Source: a virus. From it: a stretch of 33,137 bases of DNA. Below the pieces are notes generated by a model, which saw only the letters and a list, made by a program, of their open reading frames with translations, was not told the DNA's origin and ran no database searches. A program made the position numbers and the translations under genes. The DNA lies in the IMG/VR virus record IMGVR_UViG_3300011261_000108, positions 1-33,137 of that record. The stretch is one strand, 5' to 3'. Of the stretch, positions 22,586 through 28,327 are shown in pieces; positions within the stretch are counted from its first letter, which is position 1, and each line of letters starts with the position of its first letter.

Positions 22586-23392
22586 TTATTTAATTTGATC
22601 TTTTTGTTCTACTGTCAAAGTATATTTTGTTTCAACCATATTCACAATGTCTTCTTTGGTTTTTTTGCCTTCCTTGATTAATGACTTCCATTTTATTAGA
22701 TTTTCACCAAATAAATCGGCTGGGTATACAGGTAAAACAACTTGCTCAACTTCTTTTGGTTCACTGTGAACCGTTCTTTCTGCATCGCCCATGTCAATCT
22801 CTTTGCCAGCCATTTCTTCAGCCGTAGGCGCTTGACCGATTTCAGGCCAACCCTTTCTGAGAGCTTGAGCTTCAGCACATTTTACAAGTTGACCTTTCGG
22901 GCGCTTTTTCCACATTGCATTTGGCGCGTTTGAATTACGCGAATCAGTTGCATAATTTTCAAGCCAATACTCTTTGGCCACAAACTCAACAATATGATTG
23001 CCGATCAATTTCTTCATGGAAACTTTGCACCACTCAGGATACGTGACTGACACAGAATTATTATTTTTATCAGTGAATGTTGCTGTAACATCAGCGCCAA
23101 ACTCAGGCTCAGAAGCGCCAGCCAAAGTGCCAGAGCGATCTGCTTGAATACGGTATAAACCGATCCCAGCCATCACAACATCACGGAAAACGTACTGATT
23201 TGTTTGAGGATCTTTCACGCTCATTGGAACGATATGAACCGGCTTCTGCATTGGATCTAATCCGGCCGCCTCACAATAAGAAAGCACCATTTCAACTGAT
23301 TCAGTTTTTGCGCCTGTATATAAACTATTTTGAAGTGTTGTGATCAATTTCTTTCTTTCAGCTGGATCGCTGATTTTTACAATATCATTCAT
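22586..23392 (-). CDS. bet: Single-strand annealing protein Bet (RecT/Redbeta superfamily)
   Basis: The 268-residue protein has the Bet signature: AAGLDPMQKPVHIVPMSVKD, FRDVVMAGIGLYRIQADRSG, LAGASEPEFG, PEWCKVSMKKLIGNHIVEFV and AMWKKRPKGQLVKCAEAQAL. It anneals complementary strands produced by the adjacent exonuclease. The C-terminus is a short charged helical region. The start follows the shared leader TGAGGGCTTAAAA; operator C lies 43 bases upstream, between this gene and the divergent Cro-like gene, so it may be repressed by that protein. Confidence 0.93.
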   Translation of the reverse strand: MNDIVKISDPAERKKLITTLQNSLYTGAKTESVEMVLSYCEAAGLDPMQKPVHIVPMSVKDPQTNQYVFRDVVMAGIGLYRIQADRSGTLAGASEPEFGADVTATFTDKNNNSVSVTYPEWCKVSMKKLIGNHIVEFVAKEYWLENYATDSRNSNAPNAMWKKRPKGQLVKCAEAQALRKGWPEIGQAPTAEEMAGKEIDMGDAERTVHSEPKEVEQVVLPVYPADLFGENLIKWKSLIKEGKKTKEDIVNMVETKYTLTVEQKDQIK

Positions 23393-23432
23393 TTTTAAGC
23401 CCTCATTTGATTTATTAAAGTAATACGTTTAT

Positions 23433-23459
23433 ATTATACCCATACAGTATCAATTGCAA
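23433..23459. promoter_or_regulatory. Operator C in the bet / Cro-like intergenic region
   Basis: The site TATACCCATACAGTATC lies at 23435-23451, the most divergent of the six copies. On the minus strand TTGCAA (23459-23454) and TATAAT (23438-23433) frame it with a 15-base spacer, giving a bet promoter. The Cro-like gene starts 27 bases to the right on the plus strand, so one bound protein could affect both directions. I see no strong plus-strand promoter. Confidence 0.65.
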
Positions 23460-23477
23460 CTTAATAGGTGAAATAAA

Positions 23478-23690
23478 ATGGAAACAACCCCACTCAAAAA
23501 AACTGAGCTTCATCAAGCCATTGTTGACGCATTCGGCACGATTGCTCATGCGCGACGCGTTTTAGGCTTAGAGCATAAACAGACAATATATAACTGGATT
23601 CATAAGGATGAGATCCCAGCCCACAGACAGAAAAAGATCCGTGAATTGGGATTTGATCCAAAGACATTCAAACCAATAAATCAAAAATGA
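23478..23690 (+). CDS. Cro-like helix-turn-helix regulator
   Basis: The 70-residue protein holds a helix-turn-helix at about residues 19-45: FGTIAHARRVLGLEHKQTIY and NWIHKDEIPAHRQKKIRELG. The pattern A-x-x-LG-x-x-x-x-x-I-x-x-W-x-x-x-x-IPA is typical of Cro and YdaS-type phage repressors. It is the only plus-strand gene within the early minus-strand block and faces bet across operator C, so it is the best candidate to bind the six 17-bp sites. No partner CI-type gene is visible. AGGTG lies upstream of ATG 23478. The 3' end overlaps the convergent HNH gene. Confidence 0.85.
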   Translation: METTPLKKTELHQAIVDAFGTIAHARRVLGLEHKQTIYNWIHKDEIPAHRQKKIRELGFDPKTFKPINQK

Positions 23691-23976
23691 CATCATCCTT
23701 GATGGCTTTTTGTAGTGTTTTGGCAATGTATCGCCATTGATCACTTTTCATTTCATTGCCTTGAGCATTATCAAGGTGCATCTTGTTATGGCAGGGGCGG
23801 CATAGAGGCATTGTGAGTAGATCACAAGCCTTTGTGCCTGTTCCTGATTCTCCATAACCCAATGAGATGCCATGATGAGGATCGTCAGCTGGCGCTTCAC
23901 ACACACAGCAATTCAAACTCTTAACCCAATCAGTATACTTTTTATTTCTTAATGGTGGATCTTTGAATAAGCTCAC
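23668..23976 (-). CDS. HNH-type nuclease (DUF968/Ref-like)
   Basis: The 102-residue protein has a zinc-bound HNH pattern: LNCCVCEAPADDPHH (C23, C26, H34, H35), a SGTGTKACDLLTMPLC turn (C59) and RPCHNKMH (C62, H63, N64, H67). This is the layout of phage HNH proteins such as lambda NinG-neighbour or P1 Ref-like nucleases, linked to recombination. GTG 23976 is the start, eight bases after AAAGGAG, overlapping the upstream stop (GTGA). Its last 23 bases overlap the Cro-like gene on the other strand. Confidence 0.85.
   Translation of the reverse strand: MSLFKDPPLRNKKYTDWVKSLNCCVCEAPADDPHHGISLGYGESGTGTKACDLLTMPLCRPCHNKMHLDNAQGNEMKSDQWRYIAKTLQKAIKDDVIFDLLV
23691..23711 (+). terminator. Weak terminator candidate after the Cro-like gene
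   Basis: Directly after the Cro-like stop, CATCA-TCCT-TGATG is followed by GCTTTTT on the plus strand. The stem is only five pairs. It lies inside the coding region of the HNH gene on the other strand. Confidence 0.35.
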
Positions 23977-24188
23977 TCACTATCTCCTTTGCACATTACA
24001 GATTCAAATTGAGGATGATACTCAGCAAGCTCACTCAAATCTCTTATTTCATCAAGTTTTTCAAATACTTTTGGATTATTGTCTTTCTTCAGAATTGTTC
24101 CTGAAGTTCCAAAATCGATCCTAACACCGCAATCACCACATTCATGAATAAGCAATGATAATTCTTTATCACTCACGATTAGATTCAT
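23973..24188 (-). CDS. Hypothetical early protein
   Basis: A 71-residue protein starting MNLIVSDKELSLLIHECGDC and continuing GVRIDFGTSGTILKKDNNPK and a helix EKLDEIRDLSELAEY. A CGDCG group is present but no second cysteine pair, so zinc binding is uncertain. It overlaps the neighbouring genes by four bases at both ends. Function unknown. Confidence 0.7.
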   Translation of the reverse strand: MNLIVSDKELSLLIHECGDCGVRIDFGTSGTILKKDNNPKVFEKLDEIRDLSELAEYHPQFESVMCKGDSE

Positions 24189-24466
24189 TTCTCAACCCTC
24201 TCTGGAACACATAAACGATCACGCAAGCGGCCAAAATCAACACCACCAGTTTCAACTTTTGCATTCTCTAATTCAGTTAATAAAATCTCATTCATGATCA
24301 AGCGCGATATTGAAGGCGGCACATTTCTTTTCCCGATTCGCATATCATAAATATTGCTTGAACATAATTTTGAGCCAGTGATCATGTTAATGAATTTCAC
24401 ACCAGCCGAGATTGAACCATATTTTTTTGGTGCAAGCTCCATCCATGCTGAGATCATATTATCCAT
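24185..24466 (-). CDS. Hypothetical protein with helix-turn-helix-like region
   Basis: I choose ATG 24466, eight bases after AAGGA; two earlier ATG codons are closer to that site. The 93-residue protein has DNMISAWMELAPKKYGSISA, then KFINMITGSKLCSSNIYDMR and IGKRNVPPSISRLIMNEILL. The GSKLCSSNIYDMRIGKRNVP part resembles the turn and recognition helix of small phage regulators (a Ser-x-x-Tyr-x-x-x-x-G-K-R pattern). It may bind DNA. Confidence 0.65.
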   Translation of the reverse strand: MDNMISAWMELAPKKYGSISAGVKFINMITGSKLCSSNIYDMRIGKRNVPPSISRLIMNEILLTELENAKVETGGVDFGRLRDRLCVPERVEK

Positions 24467-24671
24467 TGTCATATTCCTTGCATGTATCAAATTGCTTCAC
24501 CTGATGAATTGCATTTAACATCAACACGCCAAGCTTCTCATGATCTCTTTCATGTATTGCTGTCAATACATCTTGCTTTGTTTCTTTTGGAAACCGCCAA
24601 AAGATAACATCAAGCTCAAGCATCGTGAGTGAGCTGATTTTTTTCTCAGTCACTTTCTGAATACTACTCAT
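24459..24671 (-). CDS. Hypothetical early protein
   Basis: ATG 24671 follows the leader-like GACGGTTTAAAA and is preferred to a longer frame without a ribosome site. The 70 residues run MSSIQKVTEKKISSLTMLEL, DVIFWRFPKETKQDVLTAIH and ERDHEKLGVLMLNAIHQVKQ, all helical. Function unknown. It overlaps the next gene by eight bases. Confidence 0.65.
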   Translation of the reverse strand: MSSIQKVTEKKISSLTMLELDVIFWRFPKETKQDVLTAIHERDHEKLGVLMLNAIHQVKQFDTCKEYDNG

Positions 24672-24696
24672 TTTTAAACCGTCTAAAACTAACCCA

Positions 24697-24885
24697 TCAG
24701 TATTTTTCATATTTCATAACTCCCTTACTAACTAAAAATGCAACGCTCACAGCCTGCTCAAGTTGCTCAATCAATTCTTTTGCATCTTCAACTGACACTC
24801 TGGCTTGTGAGTATTTGCGCCCGATAAGGATCGGCTCATCTGGCCTGTTGTCCTTTGGTTTATATTCTGCCGTGAATTTATCCAT
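24697..24885 (-). CDS. Hypothetical early protein
   Basis: ATG 24885, eight bases after GAGG, gives 62 residues: MDKFTAEYKPKDNRPDEPIL, IGRKYSQARVSVEDAKELIE and QLEQAVSVAFLVSKG. The start lies inside the last codons of the upstream gene (eight-base overlap), so the two are coupled. It looks like a short strand followed by a helix. Function unknown. Confidence 0.65.
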   Translation of the reverse strand: MDKFTAEYKPKDNRPDEPILIGRKYSQARVSVEDAKELIEQLEQAVSVAFLVSKGVMKYEKY

Positions 24886-25321
24886 TGCCATAGCCTCGCT
24901 TGCGCTCAACCTTGAAAACTTCATCGATGTGATGATTCCGGCCATTTGTCCAGTCCTCAACATCGCCATTCACAACAGCGAAGGCATGATCATGAGTAAT
25001 ACAAATGAAATACCCGCGCTTCAATCTTTTGCCGATTGTTTTTGGCGTGTATTTGCTGCCGTTTTTCTGGCGAAGCCTTTTCGTTTTCAAAGTTGTATTT
25101 TTACGGTTCTCAACTTTGGTGAAGTTGAATGCTGGAAATAATTGAAAGCCCCGTTCAAGCCTGAAGCCCTTTCCGTTTTTACGGCCAGCAAACTTCATTT
25201 TCTCATGCGCTTCTTTGTAAGTTGAGCGGCATACAATAGACATTGCGATCACAGTGCAATCATTTGTTTCTTTCTGTGATTTGCGGTATCTGCTTTTTGA
25301 TTGTTTCAGGTATCGTTTCAT
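24878..25321 (-). CDS. Papain-like cysteine peptidase candidate
   Basis: The 147-residue basic protein has NDCTVIAMSIVCRSTYKEAH around C22, with the N/D-C-x-x-x-A-x-x-I pattern at the start of a helix typical of papain-like folds, a GRKNGKGF loop, and further on GYFICITHDHAFAVVNGDVE with H112 and D120 or D123 in strand-turn-strand order. This Cys-His-Asp set recurs in small phage proteins of unknown role. Activity is inferred. It is the first gene after operator D, with the leader TGAGGGCTTAAA before ATG 25321. Confidence 0.7.
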   Translation of the reverse strand: MKRYLKQSKSRYRKSQKETNDCTVIAMSIVCRSTYKEAHEKMKFAGRKNGKGFRLERGFQLFPAFNFTKVENRKNTTLKTKRLRQKNGSKYTPKTIGKRLKRGYFICITHDHAFAVVNGDVEDWTNGRNHHIDEVFKVERKRGYGNG

Positions 25322-25354
25322 TTTAAGCCCTCAATTTTCGTTGTTGTTGAGTTC

Positions 25355-25382
25355 ATTATATACCCGCTGAGTATAATTGCAA
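25355..25382 (-). promoter_or_regulatory. Operator D and promoter for 25321 gene
   Basis: The 17-bp site TATACCCGCTGAGTATA lies at 25359-25375. On the minus strand -35 TTGCAA (25382-25377) and a perfect -10 TATAAT (25360-25355) are 16 bases apart, with the site in the spacer. Confidence 0.75.
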
Positions 25383-25385
25383 GGT

Positions 25386-25586
25386 TTATCTCTCTCTATT
25401 TTCAATTAATTCTTCTTTTTCTGGATTCAGACCATCATTTGAGCAAGCCAGAATGAAGTTGAGCCAAACATAAGCATCAATTTTGTTTTCAAGTGTTAAG
25501 GCATCATAGAGATCGAGATCATCAATCTGGCGGCTTAACTTTTTGATTTTCATTTGGCGCTTTGCGATTATTGGCAGTATGTTCAT
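25386..25586 (-). CDS. Hypothetical early protein
   Basis: ATG 25586 lies after AGGAGAGTAAAA and is preferred to longer readings. The 66-residue protein is basic at the start (MNILPIIAKRQMKIKKLSRQ), then IDDLDLYDALTLENKIDAYV and WLNFILACSNDG, and ends acidic. It appears helical. It is the last gene of the unit beginning at operator E. Function unknown. Confidence 0.7.
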   Translation of the reverse strand: MNILPIIAKRQMKIKKLSRQIDDLDLYDALTLENKIDAYVWLNFILACSNDGLNPEKEELIENRER

Positions 25587-25629
25587 TTTTACTCTCCTAA
25601 TAGGTGGCATCCTTGCCAGTGGGGGCGAA

Positions 25630-25914
25630 TTACAAATAATATGATAAGTGATCATGCTCAGAAGGATCTAAGCCAAGCTGATTGAATACTTCAACAGATT
25701 CTTCTGTGAATTGGTATTGGCCAGCAAATTGTCCATCTTCAACAGCAATCAAGCCTTTTTTCGCTAGTGAGCCAACAATTCCAGCAAAACTTTTCCCGTT
25801 GATTCCAGCCGCGTCATGATTGACTTCATCAGTGAAACCAAAATCACCGCCGTTGTTATAAGAATTACTAACTAATAATTTAAAAACCGCTGCTTCTTTT
25901 TCTGTGATATTCAT
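25630..25914 (-). CDS. Winged-helix-like early protein
   Basis: The 94-residue protein starts MNITEKEAAVFKLLVSNSYN and has KSFAGIVGSLAKKGLIAVED followed by GQFAGQYQFTEESVEVFNQL, the helix-recognition helix-wing order of MarR-like domains. The start follows the leader TGAGGGTTTAAAA. DNA binding is likely by pattern, but the target is unknown. Confidence 0.75.
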   Translation of the reverse strand: MNITEKEAAVFKLLVSNSYNNGGDFGFTDEVNHDAAGINGKSFAGIVGSLAKKGLIAVEDGQFAGQYQFTEESVEVFNQLGLDPSEHDHLSYYL

Positions 25915-25928
25915 TTTTAAACCCTCAA

Positions 25929-26171
25929 TTATTTTCTGTTATTTTCAGAGCGGTAAGCATTAAATACTTCACGCGCATTTTCAGGCTCATCTAAATAACT
26001 ACCTAATGTGAGCATGGCAGTAGAAAGAAAGTCTGAACCGTTAGGGATGTCAAAACAATTTTGCATGCAGTGGGTATCAACATACTCGCGCACATCTTCA
26101 AGCTCGCCTAAGTCCTGAGCTGCAAAGTAAGATTCCCATTCTTTCCATTCTTGATTGGTTGGTTCGTACAT
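25929..26171 (-). CDS. Small acidic hypothetical protein, first gene of unit E
   Basis: An 80-residue acidic protein: MYEPTNQEWKEWESYFAAQD, LGELEDVREYVDTHCMQNCF and a C-terminal helix EPENAREVFNAYRSENNRK. The start lies after CGAGGGAAATAAA, a variant of the shared leader, 39 bases from operator E. Acidic early proteins can mimic DNA or bind host enzymes, but nothing here shows that. Confidence 0.75.
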   Translation of the reverse strand: MYEPTNQEWKEWESYFAAQDLGELEDVREYVDTHCMQNCFDIPNGSDFLSTAMLTLGSYLDEPENAREVFNAYRSENNRK

Positions 26172-26184
26172 TTTATTTCCCTCG

Positions 26185-26254
26185 ATTTCCTTAGTTGTTG
26201 AAGTAAGTATATACCTCCTGAGTATAATATCAAGGATTATTTTGATTTATTTTT
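26185..26254 (-). repeat. Duplicated promoter cassette, copy 1 (operator E)
   Basis: This 70-bp stretch matches 26525-26594 with three mismatches. It includes -35 TTGATA (26233-26228), -10 TATACT (26211-26206), a 16-base spacer and the 17-bp site TATACCTCCTGAGTATA (26210-26226). It drives the minus-strand gene starting at 26171. Confidence 0.8.
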
Positions 26255-26511
26255 TAAGCCATGCTATCTATAAAAAAATCAGACATATAGAGTGAGTTAT
26301 ATTCATAGCATGAAAAATCAATGCTTTTTAAGCCCCTAGCATCAAATTCTTCAGCGCATAAATCAAATCGCTGTCTAGCATTATAAAAATTATCGCTATA
26401 ACTAGCAGCCTCATATGACGAATAATTCAAGTATATATTTTTGCATGTTGTTATAGATTTATTAATCCATTTCCATAATTGATCATCTGTCATATTCTTA
26501 ACATCTTTCAT
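26254..26511 (-). CDS. Hypothetical early protein, first gene of unit F
   Basis: The 85-residue protein is rich in Tyr, Ser and Asp: MKDVKNMTDDQLWKWINKSI, TTCKNIYLNYSSYEAASYSD and a C-terminal part ending SLYMSDFFIDSMA. It follows the leader TGAGGGCTTAAAAA and starts 39 bases from operator F. It stands alone between two copies of the same promoter cassette, which suggests an insertion or duplication event. Function unknown. Confidence 0.75.
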   Translation of the reverse strand: MKDVKNMTDDQLWKWINKSITTCKNIYLNYSSYEAASYSDNFYNARQRFDLCAEEFDARGLKSIDFSCYEYNSLYMSDFFIDSMA

Positions 26512-26524
26512 TTTTTAAGCCCTC

Positions 26525-26594
26525 ATTTCCTTAGTTGTTGAAGTAAGTATATACCTACTGAGTATAATATCAAGGATTATTTCAATTTATTTTT
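26525..26594 (-). repeat. Duplicated promoter cassette, copy 2 (operator F)
   Basis: This copy has -35 TTGATA (26573-26568), -10 TATACT (26551-26546), a 16-base spacer and the 17-bp site TATACCTACTGAGTATA (26550-26566). It is the outermost early promoter, driving the gene that starts at 26511. Confidence 0.8.
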
Positions 26595-26623
26595 GATTTA
26601 TTTTCATTCTATATAAGACGGGC

Positions 26624-26656
26624 AAAAAAAAGCCGCCCTCTAGGAGAAAGGCGGCT
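26624..26656 (-). terminator. Intrinsic terminator of the OOP-like RNA
   Basis: On the minus strand AGCCGCC and GGCGGCT (26656-26650 and 26637-26631) form a 7-bp GC-rich stem, extended by CTC/GAG with a three-base bulge, followed by a run of eight T. The plus-strand side has no T run, so it ends transcripts moving leftwards. The only DNA upstream of it on this strand without a gene is the 26.66-26.83 kb stretch, which points to a short RNA. Confidence 0.85.
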
Positions 26657-26754
26657 AATAGCCATTAATTTGAAAAGGGTAATGGTGTAAAACCTTATTC
26701 TTGCGCTTGCATTCGAGGGCTTAGTTCGATTAACATGCAAGCATCAACACAAGA
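26624..26754 (-). ncRNA. OOP-like small antisense RNA candidate
   Basis: A transcript of about 130 nt is predicted from the promoter at 26761-26789 to the terminator. It lies just upstream of the O-like gene and on the opposite strand, the same place as lambda OOP RNA. It contains a hairpin: GCTTGCAT and ATGCAAGC (26742-26735 and 26712-26705), a five-base bulge, an inner TCGA/TCGA stem and the loop ACTAAGCCC. The loop and adjoining bases give TAAGCCCTCG, complementary to the CGAGGGCTTA leader of many early genes. No open frame of note is present. Confidence 0.6.
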
Positions 26755-26760
26755 AGTGCA

Positions 26761-26789
26761 ATCATGAGGCTTACATGATTGGCTGTCAA
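26761..26789 (-). promoter_or_regulatory. Promoter of the OOP-like RNA
   Basis: On the minus strand a perfect -35, TTGACA (26789-26784), and CATGAT (26766-26761; four of six matches to TATAAT) are separated by exactly 17 bases. Its direction is away from the O-like gene. Confidence 0.55.
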
Positions 26790-26835
26790 AGGAATAATCC
26801 GCTTCTTATTAAATTTTTTTAACAAAGGAGTGATC

Positions 26836-27591
26836 ATGATCGATCAAGGCTGGATTACCATCCACAGAAAAATAAAAGATTCGCCATTCTACAAGGATTC
26901 TGAAGCGATCCATTTGTGGATTCATATCCTATTATCTGCAAATCACAAAAATAATAAGTTTCTAATCGGGAATAAGATGATTGATATTCCGAGAGGCTGT
27001 ATTTTAACTGGTAGAAAATCACTATCAGCTCAAACTGGCATCAATGAAAGCAAAATTCAAAGGCTCTTAAAACTGTTTGAAAGTGAACAGCAAATTGAAC
27101 AACAAACATTCTCAAAATATCGTTTGATTTCAATAGTTAATTACGATTCATATCAGAAGGATGAACAGCAAAAGAACAGCAAAAGAACAGCAAGTGAACA
27201 GCAAGTGAACACAAACAACAATGTAAACAATGAAAACAATGTAAACAAACAACAAAAGAAAAAAGCCGTTGTTTTTGAGCTGCCAAATAACATTGATGAA
27301 ATCACATGGAAATCATTTCTTGAGCATAGACAAAAATTAAAAGCTCCAATGACAGATCACGCTAAAAATCTAATGATGAAAAAATTAGAGAAATTAAATG
27401 GCAATCCAAATCACATATTAAACCAATCAATTGAAAATGGCTGGAAAGGCGTTTTTGAATTAAAGCAGGAGAATAACAATGGAAACAATCAACCAGACAA
27501 CAGAAGCCGCGCTAAAAAACATCAAGACAAGCTCAGAGAGATCGCAGAGCGAGACATCAAACAACATGGGAATCCCGATCTCATGGGTTAG
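26836..27591 (+). CDS. Replication initiator, lambda O-like
   Basis: ATG 26836 is chosen over an earlier start because AAAGGAG lies five bases before it. The 251-residue protein has an N-terminal winged-helix domain (MIDQGWITIHRKIKDSPFYK, AIHLWIHILLSANHK, IPRGCILTGRKSLSAQTGIN, ESKIQRLLKLFES) as in phage replisome organisers. The middle (about 110-150) is rich in Gln and Asn because it is encoded by tandem repeats that look like iterons. The C-terminal part is basic and should contact the P-like loader encoded next. It is probably the origin-binding protein with the origin inside its own gene. Confidence 0.85.
   Translation: MIDQGWITIHRKIKDSPFYKDSEAIHLWIHILLSANHKNNKFLIGNKMIDIPRGCILTGRKSLSAQTGINESKIQRLLKLFESEQQIEQQTFSKYRLISIVNYDSYQKDEQQKNSKRTASEQQVNTNNNVNNENNVNKQQKKKAVVFELPNNIDEITWKSFLEHRQKLKAPMTDHAKNLMMKKLEKLNGNPNHILNQSIENGWKGVFELKQENNNGNNQPDNRSRAKKHQDKLREIAERDIKQHGNPDLMG
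27085..27107 (+). repeat. Two outlying iteron-like copies
   Basis: GAACAGCAAAT (27085) and GAACAACAAAC (27097) are 12 bases apart. They resemble the main 11-bp array that begins 66 bases farther on. Confidence 0.55.
27163..27217 (+). repeat. 11-bp iteron array inside the O-like gene (putative origin)
   Basis: Five direct repeats start at 27163, 27174, 27185, 27196 and 27207: GAACAGCAAAA twice, GAACAGCAAGT twice and GAACACAAACA. The 11-base period places each copy on nearly the same face of the helix. Lambdoid phages carry initiator-binding iterons at this place in O, followed by an AT-rich unwinding region. Confidence 0.75.
27217..27252 (+). repeat. 9-bp AT-rich tandem repeats next to the iterons
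   Basis: AACAATGTA, AACAATGAA, AACAATGTA and AACAAACAA follow one another without gaps. They adjoin the 11-bp array, and AT-rich sequence continues to about 27265, as expected of a DNA unwinding element. Confidence 0.7.
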
Positions 27592-27943
27592 CGCTCTTTT
27601 TGCAAAGTTTCAGGCGCGATATGGACATAAGCACACTTCAGCAATGGAGGGAATTGAAGAAGTGGCAGTTGTAGAGTGGAGTCAGGGCTTATCAGGGCTT
27701 ACAGGAGAGCAGATCAAGAGTGGCCTTGATAGTTTGTCAGATGATTGGCCGCCCAGCTTACCGGCCTTCAGAGCGCTTTGTGAAGGCAAAAAGGCTGATG
27801 AATTTGGGATCGGGTATGTTCCTGAATGCTATCGTGAAACAAAACGTGAAAGATTGCTTGAATCTGATGAAAACAAGGCAGCTCACAAAGCGGCCTATGA
27901 ATCAGGGATGAGCGGATTGAAAGATATTTTAAATAAAAAATGA
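27479..27943 (+). CDS. Replication protein P-like helicase loader
   Basis: The 154-residue protein has the core of lambda P-family proteins: ISWVSALFAKFQARYGHKHT, then VVEWSQGLSGLTGEQIKSGL and DDWPPSLPAFRALCEG, the W-x-x-x-L-x-x-L-x-x-x-Q-x-x-x-GL and WPPSLP-x-FR-x-LC motifs. P recruits the host DnaB helicase to the O-bound origin. At 154 residues it is shorter than lambda P (233). ATG 27479, after AGGAG, overlaps the O-like gene by 113 bases; ATG 27566 is a less supported alternative. Confidence 0.85.
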   Translation: METINQTTEAALKNIKTSSERSQSETSNNMGIPISWVSALFAKFQARYGHKHTSAMEGIEEVAVVEWSQGLSGLTGEQIKSGLDSLSDDWPPSLPAFRALCEGKKADEFGIGYVPECYRETKRERLLESDENKAAHKAAYESGMSGLKDILNKK

Positions 27944-27952
27944 GGGCTTAAA

Positions 27953-28129
27953 ATGAAATTAATAAAAGAATCAAAATATACAATTGAATTAACGGCAATC
28001 GAGGCGGATGATTTTGTTGAGCAAGTTAATATCCTGCAAGATCGGACAGGCAGAAACGATGATTATGATCTATTGATACATATCAGGGATGAGTTAATGG
28101 CAAAAAATAAAATTAAATCCTTTAATTGA
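27953..28129 (+). CDS. Small hypothetical protein (58 residues)
   Basis: ATG 27953 is preceded by the shared leader TGAGGGCTTAAA, which here also holds the stop codon of the P-like gene. It encodes MKLIKESKYTIELTAIEADD, FVEQVNILQDRTGRNDDYDL and a basic end. The leader, codon use and position in a tight plus-strand operon support it. Function unknown. Confidence 0.7.
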   Translation: MKLIKESKYTIELTAIEADDFVEQVNILQDRTGRNDDYDLLIHIRDELMAKNKIKSFN

Positions 28130-28140
28130 TGGGACTTAAA

Positions 28141-28326
28141 ATGGAAAAGAAATATAAATTCAGTACAGAAAGCGGATTTTTTGATCCGTATAAATTGCCG
28201 CCGATCATGGTTATCACTAGCGGAAATATTCACTGGATATTGAATCAGGCAACAAATAAAAAGCACAGAAAATATCTGGCCGCTCAAATAATACTTGGCC
28301 AGCCGTTCAATACAAAGAGGGCTTAA
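28141..28326 (+). CDS. Small hypothetical protein (61 residues)
   Basis: ATG 28141 follows GATGGGACTTAAA, a variant of the shared leader. The protein reads MEKKYKFSTESGFFDPYKLP, PIMVITSGNIHWILNQATNK and a basic end. It lies between two other small genes of the replication operon. Function unknown. Confidence 0.65.
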   Translation: MEKKYKFSTESGFFDPYKLPPIMVITSGNIHWILNQATNKKHRKYLAAQIILGQPFNTKRA

Positions 28327-28327
28327 A

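Noticed and set aside
24815-25141. Plus-strand frame of 108 codons opposite the peptidase-like gene
   Set aside because: Antisense to two early genes with proper leaders; no start signal of its own.
25596-25612. Shared TAATAGGTGGC at 25598 and 15049 as a regulatory repeat
   Set aside because: Only 11 bases shared by two sites with different surroundings; possibly a chance match around ribosome sites.
26735-26767. Ten-codon plus-strand frame MQASTQEVQS after the GAGGGCTTA in the OOP-like region
   Set aside because: The leader-like sequence is 17 bases from the ATG, not the usual five, and the frame is too short to support.
27163-27252. CRISPR array
   Set aside because: The repeats are 9-11 bp direct tandem copies without spacers, inside a coding gene; they fit replication iterons.
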